Shown piece after piece: positions 1 to 11,300 of a DNA stretch of 64,000 bases (position 1 is the first letter of the stretch; every line of letters starts with the position of its first letter). The notes under the pieces are model-generated. The model saw only the letters and a list, made by a program, of their open reading frames with translations. It searched no databases and was not told the origin of the DNA. Location of the stretch: NCBI RefSeq assembly GCF_037975245.1, contig NC_092563.1, positions 12,762,001 to 12,826,000 of the forward strand, written 5' to 3'. The position numbers and the translations under genes are program-made. Source of the stretch: Apostichopus japonicus. Its lineage: Eukaryota; Echinodermata; Holothuroidea; Aspidochirotida; Stichopodidae.

Positions 1-103
1 ATATATATTAATAAAGTATAACTAAGTTAAATTTACAAAACAGAGTCCTTGACTGGCAGAGATGAAGATGCCTTTCCGTGGTTGAGTGTATATACCAGTA
101 GAA

Positions 104-249
104 TCACTGTGGTCGAGTGGTACGGACTTGGGTCTGTGACACGAAGATCCGGTGTTCGATTCTTACCTACGCCTGATGAGTCCCAAAGGGACGAAACCGG
201 TTGTGAAGTGAAATTTTTATGGTGTATTTATCTTTATTAATTTAATACG

Positions 250-251
<2 letters not shown>
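104..251 (+). mobile_element. tRNA-derived SINE with hammerhead-like body
   Basis: A short retroposon. The head carries a perfect RNA polymerase III A box (TGGTCGAGTGG, 110-120) and a near-consensus B box (TGTTCGATTCT, 153-163), spaced as in tRNA genes; the A-box arm looks serine-tRNA-like. The sequence then leaves the tRNA pattern for a body whose central part (166-210) matches a hammerhead ribozyme core, followed by an AT-rich tail running into a TA microsatellite at 252-281. No anticodon arm or acceptor stem of a working tRNA can be folded, so it is not a tRNA gene. Conserved central domains are known in several metazoan SINE superfamilies, and this body may be one of them, which I cannot check. 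No clear target-site duplication is visible, so the 5' limit is approximate and the element could begin near 49. Confidence 0.72.
166..210 (+). ncRNA. Hammerhead ribozyme-like core inside the SINE
   Basis: All invariant hammerhead core residues are present in order: CTGATGA (173-179), helix II GTCCC/GGGAC (180-184 with 188-192) closed by an AAA loop, then GAAA (193-196). A type I layout can be drawn with a minimal helix III (196-197 with 200-201), T202 as the nucleotide at the cleavage position, and helix I formed by 203-208 with 167-172: four Watson-Crick pairs, one G-U and one A-A mismatch. The cleavage triplet would be GUU rather than the favoured GUC, so activity would be weak or lost. 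The core match is seen directly; function is inferred. Confidence 0.55.

Positions 252-281
<30 letters not shown>
252..281. repeat. (TA)n microsatellite
   Basis: An uninterrupted TA run directly follows the SINE tail. It may have grown from the tail or been the insertion target. Confidence 0.9.
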
Positions 282-354
282 CTTAAAAGTAATAATAGTG
301 AAAGAATGATCCACTCTTTTTCCGAATGCAAACATGGGACAGGACTCACAGTTG

Positions 355-502
355 GCAAAGCAGGAATACTGTTTTTATGTATTGAAATTTTCGGTCACCT
401 GGGAACGTCTATATGTACATTTAACTCTAGTCATTGCTGAAGAAGGTTCCAGGGTGAACGACACTTTCAGTACGTAGCATAAAGATCAGTATTCCTGCTT
501 TG
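355..502. repeat. Long imperfect hairpin / foldback
   Basis: The arms 355-406 and 446-502 are reverse complements over most of their length. The outer 15 bases (AAAGCAGGAATACTG and its complement) pair perfectly, and the inner parts pair with mismatches, ending at GGGAAC/GTTCC. About 39 bases form the loop. It could be a foldback MITE or the template of a long hairpin RNA. No terminal target duplication is evident. Confidence 0.6.
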
Positions 503-506
503 AGGA

Positions 507-1150
507 TAATATTTTAGCCCCTTCAAACCCTAGAGTAGCATATTACGAACCTTTCTCCTTCTCCTATATACTGATTGTATTAGGATTCATGTGGCTCCAT
601 TTTAAATACAGTTCATTAATATATAACTCAACCATTTTTTAACGTCTTACCCAGCCAATAAATCTTAACTGCGACAAGAATAAGTTCTACGACCTGGACA
701 ACTTTTCTAAATGTCTTAATAAACCAGTTACGTATCAGAGGATCACGTTCGAACTTAGAAGCAAAGTTGGCGATTACGCGAGATCAATCACCAGCCCTCA
801 TTATATCCTCAAAGAGCATGTTTTGTGTCACTATTCTTGTCAATATTTTCACGCTTTATGTTCAACATTAAATTATTAAAAACAAATTCCGTGTCGATTG
901 CCTAAGGCGAGCTTTTGCCCTCATAACATCTTAACACCCCAGATAAACTGTAAAAAATTATATAGACTGATGTCGGACGAATTGCCCCGTCTGACTGGTC
1001 GTGTTGACGGCAAGGTCTCGCCAAGAATACTGCATAACGTTACGATCGACTTGCTCTAATTATAACAAATTAACCATCTAAATGTTAGGCAAAGGAGTTG
1101 TTGATTACAATGCGTTGACGATATTCAAACTTTGTTAATCAAACTGTCCA
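507..1150. other. Unassigned single-copy-looking stretch
   Basis: I see no open frame of note, no repeat and no RNA gene. Composition is somewhat less AT-rich than the flanks. Confidence 0.4.
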
Positions 1151-1546
<396 letters not shown>

Positions 1547-2895
1547 GCAGTCAGGTTAAGTTACAAATGAATTCAAACATTCCATTGCACCGTCCAATAT
1601 AAGAGAAACGACACGAAGATGCGAGTATCAATTCAAGCCTTTTAGGTTTGCTACTGTACTCCAAGTAAAGAGAACCTCAGTATTTCAGGAGGAGTTGATG
1701 TCTAATTCAATTCAAATTTATTTTCTGAAAGCAACGGTGATTACTTGAGGTTCTAAAGTCAAATTGGATATAACAATAGTTGATTTTCATAGGTAGTGAT
1801 AATGAGAAGATAGAAAAGACGGGGGAAAGGAAGAAACAGGTAAATACAGAGAGGGGCAAAACACCATCAAAACACAAATATAAGGTTCCTGCTAGTACAT
1901 TAGGTTCCAGTATGTTAGGAGGTATATGCTTACCGTCCAGGGTAACAAAGGAAATATGACACATGGTAGCAACAACTACGAAGACTTGACCTTAAACGTG
2001 TTTGAGTATCGCTTACCTCAACATTTTGTAATATAGTTAGACCTGTAATGTTAAATAATAAAAAAAAAGGGTGGTAACCTGCGCAAACCTCCAAATCAGG
2101 AGCTTAAAACCCCTGCCAGGGTTGCCGCATAGTTGGTGGAGTTCGGAAACAGGTTTTCTTTACCTATACAGTTTTTCTATATGAATTATGAATTTGGCCA
2201 TATTAAGAAATTTATCACTAAAATAGCCTTGTTGGAGAACAATGTGAAAGGGGAAAATTAACACACACAAAAAAAATCATATGATTCCGAGAGCAACAGA
2301 GCGTGAGCATGGTACTTGAATTTGGTATATTTAATATTCAATTCAAGCTTGTTTATGAATCAAATTTAGAAAAGAATATTGTATTAAGAACGCAACCTTC
2401 TATGCATGTGTGGCAGTTGCAAACTTGAGCCATTTCGACGTAGCATAATTTTCTATACATGATTTGCTTGTATACTTGAACAAGTTAATCTGAGATTATC
2501 ATTGTACCTATATATACCGAATGCTTTTTTTAAGGAAGTTTTATGAAATCTCGAAGTTCAGCTGTTTACAGCTATTGATAACTACATTTCATTTTAACGG
2601 CGTTTTTTTTTTATTCAAACCTTCCGCGAAGTTTGCAACTGATTGTTAAGTCTATAACCTACCAAGTAGCAAAATAAAAGAGGCAGTTGATATGTTAACC
2701 AATTATTTAGACGTTGTTGCAAATTTATGGTCACAATATATTACCGTAAATATATTTACTATAAAGTACCTATAACGCGTTAATCATATAACCGGTAATA
2801 CACAATAGACCTATCTTTCGTGTATACTCAAAATGTCTTTCAAATGTTGACCATGATTATAGACGAATTAGTATAAAGCATTAAGAGTATATTTT
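1547..2895. other. Unassigned AT-rich stretch
   Basis: No supported gene or repeat. Short minus-strand frames around 1.7-1.96 kb lack splice-site support or coding-like composition. Confidence 0.4.
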
Positions 2896-2896
2896 C

Positions 2897-2951
2897 CCGC
2901 CCACATGGAATTGTAGTCCGCCCATACTGTGTGAAATTGACCAATCACGTG
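2897..2951 (+). promoter_or_regulatory. Promoter-like cluster: two CCGCCC boxes, CCAAT, CACGTG
   Basis: Two CCGCCC (Sp1-type) motifs lie 21 bp apart at 2897-2902 and 2918-2923, followed by CCAAT at 2941-2945 and a canonical E-box CACGTG at 2946-2951. The group lies 170 bp before an ATG that opens a signal-peptide-like ORF. Individually these motifs are common. Their tight spacing and the local rise in GC suggest a possible core promoter, but there is no TATA box at a fitting distance and no transcript evidence. Confidence 0.25.
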
Positions 2952-3120
2952 GCTCTGCCTATACAGTCCTATAGGACAATTATCGTATACTTAATTAGCA
3001 CTTGGTGATCCCAACACCTAGTTTTGACAGAAAGAGTTCAATGTGAATTTGCGGTTGCAACTGATGGGAAACTTAGTTTTTTCTTTCTCTATTTTTTCTT
3101 TCATTTAATTACTTGAAGTC

Positions 3121-3336
3121 ATGGTAGGTAAATTGAAGCTATTTGCAGGTGTATTTGGGTGCCTCGTGTTATTTTGGGCCCATGATCTTCACAGAGTTAA
3201 GTTACCAATTAAAAAATGTTCGAATTTATCAAACTATACGTGTAAAGGGACAAGCAACCCTGTCGCCCCAATAATTACATATCTGAAAACATCTGCTTTG
3301 TTGGGTTCGACAGCGAGCCTCCCTCTTAGCCTCTGA
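3121..3336 (+). CDS. Candidate small secreted peptide (71 aa), unrecognised
   Basis: An ATG-started frame in a reasonable context (purine at -3, G at +4). Residues 1-20 look like a signal peptide: a lysine-bearing start, a hydrophobic core FAGVFGCLVLFW, then Ala-20. The rest has two cysteines (33 and 41), two N-glycosylation sequons (Asn-35 in NLS, Asn-38 in NYT) and a short hydrophobic tail. The frame follows the promoter-like cluster at 2897-2951. I recognise no family. An ORF this short is expected by chance in 64 kb, so the case rests only on the signal-peptide look, the sequons and the upstream motifs. It could instead be a first exon continuing through an unseen splice. Confidence 0.2.
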   Translation: MVGKLKLFAGVFGCLVLFWAHDLHRVKLPIKKCSNLSNYTCKGTSNPVAPIITYLKTSALLGSTASLPLSL

Positions 3337-3424
3337 AACCCGAGAATGATATTTACTGGATGCTCGTGGAGTGTTATGGCACATATAGGCGAAGACGGAA
3401 ATGGTCATTTAATCGCCTGTGGTA

Positions 3425-3535
3425 TGGATTGTAAATACAGTGTGTATATACATATATATATTCACAAATTATACATATATTTATAGTTAGACAGATATAT
3501 AGACAGACAGATAGACAGACAGACAGATAGATGGT
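3425..3535. repeat. Mixed TATA / GATA-GACA microsatellite
   Basis: Short TA runs are followed by interspersed GACA and GATA tetranucleotides (about 3489-3533), a degenerate relative of the large GATA array at 42.1 kb. Confidence 0.85.
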
Positions 3536-5023
3536 GGACTTAAGGACATATATATATTCTGCTCAAAACAATTCTGTGATTATCTTCCTTTAAACGTTGA
3601 GTATGACATGACAAGAAATTCAATGTGAAATGCAACGATTGTATAGGTATTTATCCCCTTAAAACATGCACATCAAAGCATCCCTTCAGTTACATATACC
3701 TTTACTATTCCGTTTTCATAGCTAAAAGGGAAGCTCGAATCATTCGATTCCCTCCCAATTTTATTGCAAATATAGGCCGTTCTTCATTCTTTGTAAGACC
3801 CCTCCCCCCCCCCCAAAAAAAATCATAATTTTGCCTTGTTTATCATGGTGGTCTTGACATTCTGTTAAGTACTTTAATAGATCGGTGAATTTTAGGAAAA
3901 AATAACATATAAAAATGTAACCGTTAAAAAAAAAACGAGCGTTTGGACAGATAGTTTGTTGGGTTTGATACTTTGAAGTGCTAACAACATAATAAGGCGC
4001 TTTAAATCTGTAAATGGTAGATAAGGGCCGTGGTCCGTTTGTTATAAGTATATTATTGAGAGAATTCGGCCAGAGAGTTACATCATGTACGGATAACGCC
4101 GTTTCCAAAGGAATGTTTTATTATTTAGATGTTTTTCTTTTCAGCCGCAGTGAGTCATACTATCACCTCCTCGTTAAATTCTAAATGTCTCCGTATTGGA
4201 GTAATACAGTCCAGTCACATATATGAAACACAGCCGTGGTGCATTTAAACGTTAGTAATCAACACACATGGTTCACATACTATTGTTCTTAAGATACAAA
4301 CTGAGCACGCGCACACGTTTCTAAAAAAAAGCCGACCTGCTTACTTTTGAACGTATGCAGGCTAATTGCGGGACAACTAAGAAACAACTGGTATGTCGAG
4401 AAAAGTAAGCCGAGAACCAGGGACAAAATATAAAATAAAAAATGGTAAAAGCTTTAAGCTATGAATGAATTCATCTCTCCCCCTTCAGCGTAAGTACTCA
4501 GATTGAGTTAAAAACACAACGAATTGAGACAGTGAATTGATGATGATTTCATTACACCGTATATCATGATGGATGGCTTTCTGCTATAAACGAGTGTTCC
4601 CTACGCTAATCTGATTTTCATGGCATTTTCGTGTTTGTTATGTTGTTTCCTTGCTACTAACAACTAATATCTTATTCCTAGAGTTTACTACAGACCGAGT
4701 ATAAGTTTGCGGAAATTCGAGGCTTCAACACGGGGCACAGCTGATCAGCTTGGAGGCTTAGTTTTAGTTAGGACGGGAAGCTGATAGTGCACCACGACAA
4801 GTGTACTAGTTTCATTAGCTTTGTATCTGTTTGAACATGACGTGTAAAGATTTACATAGGACACAGGACGGGATAAGTAGTTTGCTATAGTTCAACGTCA
4901 GTATTAGAGCTGCATTGCATTGTGTTGAATTCTCTATACACTAGGATGGATCCATAACAAATATAGTTTAGCTCACCAAAATAACACCAGAAACGGCCAC
5001 AATTCTAAGGATTTCCAATGAAT
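3536..5023. other. Unassigned AT-rich stretch
   Basis: No gene or repeat element recognised. It contains a poly-C run near 3804-3814 and short chance frames only. Confidence 0.4.
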
Positions 5024-5052
5024 GTGTAAAAGTAAGTTACTTACTTTTACAC
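5024..5052. repeat. Perfect 13-bp-arm palindrome
   Basis: GTGTAAAAGTAAG is followed by a 3-base loop and its exact complement. No flanking duplication is visible. It would extrude or fold easily; its role is unknown. Confidence 0.7.
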
Positions 5053-7860
5053 CTTCTCCTATACAGGCTCTCTAGTGGATAAGCACTTTGCTAACAGTTT
5101 TATTTTATTTTGATTTCTAATGAAGAAATACAGTATACTAGTAAATCTGTGGGACACGAAATCTTCTGTGTTTTATTCAATGGTTTCTGTTAATAATTCC
5201 CATATCAGGGAACAACTATAAGCAATGGTAACCACACACATATATATTACCGTAGTTTAGATGCGAGTATGTGGATGTGAATATTAAATTGCTTTGGTAA
5301 ACTTCTGGCAACTCAACACAAAACACGGCGTTAATATGAAAGACGTGTTCGGCGTTATATCCCATTAAGGAGTAACGTTGTATCTTTCACTTACATATCT
5401 GGCATATTATCAACAAATCAAGGAAGGGGGCAACATATTGTGTAAAATTCATGTATTTCATTCATGGAGTATGAGCTTCAGATATTGCTATTATAGTTTT
5501 CTCTACCAAATTTCAAGGATCAATTAAGCAATATTATATTAATTGTTTTATATTTCCGATTGCCTTGAATGTCATTTTGGTGTTAGAAAATTAACTTTTG
5601 AATATCGAGAGTCATCTCTGAAGACGCTAGACACCTTATTTCAGCTTACAAAACACGAAGAGGAAAAAAAATAGGAAAATGCAATGTCTTCTTATTGTCT
5701 TTTGTTTACAAAGTATTTGTAATTTCAGGTGAACGGCCAACTTGAACTGACCAAGGAGTTCGAAATTATCTTACACGCGTGTACGCTTATTTTATATCAA
5801 GCTAAAAGAGTTAGCAAGCGAGGATCAATCATAAACATGTAATAAAAGAGAATGATATTTAGAAACTGGCTTTCAAAACAGCTTTACTTGAAAAACAAAA
5901 GGATATAGAAACATAACATATACACAACTACTATGTGCTTTAGTTCGACTATTCAGGCTAAGCAACACCAGGGGAGGTAGAGCCGGGGTAGCGGGGAGCA
6001 TATCCCACTTGTGCGGTAAAAACACTTGTGCGAAAAACCACTTGTGTAAAAAACCTAAAAAGTGCATATTGTCATGAATTAGAAATGACCATTTTGTTTT
6101 TGTTAATGGAAGGTACCCATTCCCCCACCCCCCCCCCCCCACTACCCGCTTTTATAATATTAAAAACTTCTCTTTCTCGTGATAGAAGAGAAGGCTACCT
6201 TGTTTTCGTAAACTAGAATTTATTTTGTTTGAAACAAAAAATCGAATAGAAATAACAGGCAATTACTGAATAACCAAGATAGCCTACATTATACGTAGAG
6301 GATTCACTTTGTCGAGAAGTTTTGAGGTCAAAACATGCGTTTGCCATAACTGGGAAATATCGGACATAATACTTTTTAGTTGGGTTTTAAGTATTTCTAA
6401 CTCCAAGTTATAGAGTGAAATTTTTTAATAATAAAATATATAATTGTTTAGTATACTATTGTATATATTGTTAATAGTCAATTGATGAGGAAATATCGAC
6501 ACCTATAACCACTAGTGCATTTACCTTTGGAACTTTCCGTTTAATTGTAATTTCTGAGGATTGTTATATCAACCTATGCATACTTAGTTATTTGACTTAC
6601 TTGTAAATCCTCTCTGCAAAATAAAATATTAACTGCTTAAACTATTCATAAGTTAAGCTAATTGAGAGATCTATTTGTGGTAAATACCATTTCGCAACTT
6701 CTAATTCGCAATTTTTAGTGATATCACCCAATTCAAGAATTTTCTTCACAACATTTGTTTTTCGATTGCAACCCCGAAGGAAGCTCAACGTTGATATACT
6801 TTCACCGTTCATAAGCGTATGTATGATTTAGTGGATAATTTCCTGTTTCATGGTTTTATAATAAACGTTCCTACAACGTTTGTGCAGAAATAGGCACTGG
6901 ACCACGAGGCCTATACCGAGAAACCCAACTGTTGTCTTCCCTTCTTTAATAAAGAAGCTTACATTAAATTTCAAATAAGAAAAAAGTCCTTCCATGAAAT
7001 CAACAGTTTCAATGTAAATCATATATTTGTTTTACGAGTTCAATTTCATATGGAGTTAGTTCTTACTTCTTGGTGGAGTATTCCACCTTTATATTCGTAT
7101 TACTGTAATAAATAACATGTATAGTTTAAAACGAACGATTTGCAGAATTAAAAACGGTGATCATTCTTCCGATGGACCTTTGTTTTCTTGTATTATCTAT
7201 TTAATTCCTTTTTACCCAAATATTTACGCGTGCCCCTTTTTATTAGCCAATCTGTCAAAGAGTAAGGTTCATTCCATATTTTACATTCTTGATTGATTCT
7301 GCAAGAGGACAGAGGCACGAAATACAATCGTTAAAATAATATGAAAGATGTATTGTGTGTTGGTCAGTAGAGTTACTGCAATTTTTCCCTTTATTTTCTC
7401 TCTTTTTTTTACTTTTTTGTTGTTGTTGTTGCTGATCTATTTCACATTCAAATAAGCGAGGAGGAAGAGCAAGTACAAGCAAATATTCAGTTTCACAAGC
7501 TACCGAGTACAGAGGATTGCGATATAAATATTTTGATATATTTATATTATGGTGTTTCTTGAACGCAATTCGATATCAAAAACAAAGCAGCTATTCCCAC
7601 ATATGTATATTCAGTTATCTCTAAACAGACAGGTTCGTGTTTACAAGCGAGTATACGGTATGATCCACCATGTCTCCCTATTTCCTCCGTCAACTAATTC
7701 ACCACCTACGTCTCAAGTAGCAAGTATATATAATCTACACAGTTTTCAATACGACAAGGTTAACAAATCAGTATTCTGCCTGTTTTCTCCAATTACCGCT
7801 GGGTTAATCATTCAGCCCTTCATACATCAGAAAGTGTTTAAATGTAAACAATACATGAAC
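5053..7860. other. Unassigned AT-rich stretch
   Basis: No convincing exon. It contains a 13-base poly-C run (6128-6140) and a TTG/TGC-rich spot near 7.42 kb. A strong acceptor and a strong donor lie only 13 bases apart on the minus strand at 6601-6613; see findings. Confidence 0.4.
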
Positions 7861-8333
7861 AAAAATATCACTCATTGAACTATATAAGTTTCTAGGCCAT
7901 CCCATTACAAGAACTAAAATATCCCTCATTGAACTATAGGCCTACAAGTTCTTATATGCCATACCATTGAAAGAACCATAATATCCCTCATTGAACTATA
8001 TAAGTTCCTATAGGCCATACCATTACAAGAACTAAAATATCCCTCATTTAACTGTAGGCCTATAAGTTCTTATAGGCCATACCATTGCAAGGACCATAAT
8101 ATCCCTCATTGGACTATATAAGTTCCTTGGCCATACCATTACAAGAACTAAAATATCCCTCATTGAACTATAGGCCTATAAGTTCCTATAGGCCATAAAT
8201 GGTATGGCCAAGAACCATAATATCACTCATTGAACTATATAAGTTCCTATGCCATACCATTACAAGAACCATAATATCACTCATTGAACTATATAAGTTC
8301 CTATGCCATACCATTACAAGAACCAAAATATTG
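7861..8333. repeat. ~58-bp minisatellite, eight units
   Basis: Eight units, recognisable by the recurring CTCATTGAACTAT, start about 54-67 bp apart. Two alternating subtypes exist: one with a short AACTATATAAGTT, the other with an inserted AGGCCTA segment. This gives a roughly two-unit higher-order period in part of the array. One unit (8191-8209) contains a local inverted duplication, GGCCATA then TGGTATGGCC, absent from the others. Confidence 0.92.
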
Positions 8334-11300
8334 CAGTTAAACTATAAAATACACGTCTGATTTCTATAAACCAAGTGAACGTCACTGAGCAAGTATTTAA
8401 TGATTTCATTCTGTTCTCATATTAATTCGTCGCATATACTTATACTTTTCTGTTCTTTGTGTTATTTTCTTAGTGTCATAAACATGGAAATTTGGAAAAT
8501 CTCAATCTTTCTCATTGTGACTTCATGTGTTGAAATAAAACTTAGTCGAGCTATAGTGAGCTATATATATATATTAATGTGGAATAGAATCGTATCCCAC
8601 GTACCAAATCCAACTCAAAAAGCCGATAATAAGGCATTTATTAGATGGAACAAACTAAGCCGCATATGATTTGAAAATGTTTGTATTAGAAACTAACTTT
8701 GTACTTAACATGGATTAAACAAAAGCTTTTATTGAAAAAAATAATTTATTACCAAATATATACTTTGTAAAAAAGTTGGTTGTGCAACTTAGCCTAAAAT
8801 AAGTTTTTGTGGAAGTGATAAATACCTGATTGAGCCAAATTGACAGTGTTCAATTAGGGCATATATCCGAAACATACATTCTAGTTACTAATATTTCACC
8901 GATACTGGTTAATGTACAAGTAGATAGTACAAAGGGTAAACAGCTGCTACGTTTTCCTTTCATTTTGTACCTTTTACTTTAACCTAACTAATCATACACA
9001 TATAAGGAACATATCAAACCACCCTCCCCCCCCCCGCACCACCCACACATACACCAAATGAAACACAACAGAACTCTCTAACCGTCCTTACCTTACACTT
9101 CTAACCTAAGTTTTGTTTTATTGTCCTTTGCTCTCCTTAGATTTGGTAATGTCCGTTGTTCTGTTGTTTCCTGCCCGCTCTTTATTTTGTACTCATTCAG
9201 TTTTAAGATACATACAACACCCAATTTTGAGGAATTATGACACTTCGCTGGTTTCTATATTATATATATTTTGTACGAACATGCATAGTGTTTTATCGTC
9301 TATATAGATAATGTGCGATCGTTTAGTTTGACATAACTATAATTTTTGTAATATATGACCAATACCCGCAACTTTTGAATGATTTATGATCTGTAAGATA
9401 GAGATTTGGAAATCCCTTGCCCTGCGTAGAAACACGTACTCATCGTTAAACTGTATTTAAATCAACGTTAATCACTACTCATTTCCTTGTTAACATCATC
9501 AAAAGACATAACCTACTGGTGACTGAATAATCGATTTGAAAAGGAACTAGAAAGAATCTTTCAAAAAAGTTATGTCTTCAAGGTGCAAGCCTTCCGTTCG
9601 TTGCCTTCATCAAACGAAAACGTGTTACGTGGGTTGTAGTTACAGGCATCGCAACTCTATTTAGTGATGACTACTAAAATTAATTATTCTATGGCCAAAT
9701 TACCATAAACACGTCTTTCAAGATAGCAAGTTGTTCATACATCGCTGGGAGTTTTTAGATAGAAAATCGATGACGGGTTGGGATATAATGCCAGTAGGTA
9801 AAAATATCACGTTGACAAGTGACAAGCAGAGGAGGTGGTAAAGGGTTGGAACTAATGAGGCCAACCACCTTCTCTTAATGAGCCAGTTGATTGAGCGAAT
9901 GACACCTGTTTAGCATCTTCAGTCACAAACCAAACAGAGGCAAGCTTGCAGGTGGATGTTCAGCTGAATTACAGCCAACAATGCCGCTTGGAAGAATAAG
10001 AAAAACAACATATTCGAGCAATAGAGTTTATGCATGGAAATGTCGTCGAAATGTTAAGATAAGTTTTTCTTTTTGGTGATATGCTCATTTTAACAATATG
10101 TCAATAAAATAACGCAATATTAACATTCATGTGCACAAGTGACATCAGACTTGCAATAAAAGTCATTAATTTATCAGATTTCTACATAGAGTGAGCTTAT
10201 AACGTCAGAATTTCATCGTTTTTCCACGCGTGAGAGAAAGACAATGATACTCGAATATAATAGAGCAAAATGTTCTTTATGATGACGACGGTTGCAATCT
10301 CAAAGATGTCGTACTTCTGATTTGATTTTTTTTTACTCACCGTTGCTTGATTGTTGTTTATAACGAAACCAATATAGATATGTTTGTCTATACAGACCAG
10401 GTCTATAACTAGTTTATCAAATTGATGAATGATTTGTTCATTCGTTCAATCGTTCATACTTTCGACATTCATTCGTACTTTAGACATTCATTCATGCATG
10501 TATGCATTTACTCATGTTTTCTTTATTTAGTCATGCATATACGTTCATGTTTTCTTTATCCTTCCATGCATTTACTCATTCAGTCGTCCATTCATATTTT
10601 CACTTTTTTTTAGATTCATACTATTATTTTGTTAGATGGCATGTTCTCGAAATGTTTCTGGTAAATATCAGAAAGTTTTACTCAGTTCAAATGATAAGGA
10701 TGAGATCTGAAAAGAGCTTGAATCGCAATTTCATTTTACATTCCAAACCGTCATTCGTGAACTCTTTCACCAACCACCCCCCCCCTGCCCCACCCTTCTC
10801 CCCATCCCTGCCCCATTCCCCGTGAAATGTTGTTATCAACAACTTTGTTGAAGGAAGACGATCATAAACAGTAATTTTCAATTGCACTTTCATTGAAGCA
10901 AACAAACTTACACTGAAGATTGTGGAAATGTTATAGCAATATAAAAATCTTACGTCTTTTAATCTTTAAACATGTTTACTAAACCATTTTCAGGAAAATA
11001 GAAAGGGAACACCTGTTTAAATGCTAATATTTGACAATAATTTCCTGTAACCTTGAGAAATTGACCAATTTCGCTGCTAAAAGATTACACATAAGATATA
11101 ATCATGCTTGATACACGATGTTCGCTAAATATAGTTATGCGTTATGTAGGTCATATAGCAACATAGCATCTGCTAACATAACCTAATTACTTCCTCTCGT
11201 CTTCAAAAAGATTCTCCAGCCACTTTCTAGCATCCTCGTAAGGCCACATAAAAACCATTTGGGTTCAATGTCAGTTTTCATTAGTCTATAATGAGTTTTC

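Noticed and set aside
104-175. Functional tRNA-Ser gene
   Set aside because: A and B boxes are present but no acceptor stem or anticodon arm folds; the sequence continues as a SINE body.
3761-4108. A 115-residue minus-strand frame
   Set aside because: It runs through a poly-C tract and A-rich DNA with no domain or splice signals.
7861-8333. CRISPR-like array
   Set aside because: Adjacent near-identical units with no unique spacers, in a eukaryotic context; it is a minisatellite. The same holds for 25.9 and 33.4 kb.
9570-9640. A CTTCATCAAACGAAAACG segment resembling a second hammerhead core on the minus strand
   Set aside because: The complement has TGATGA but no GAAA at the right spacing and no helix II.
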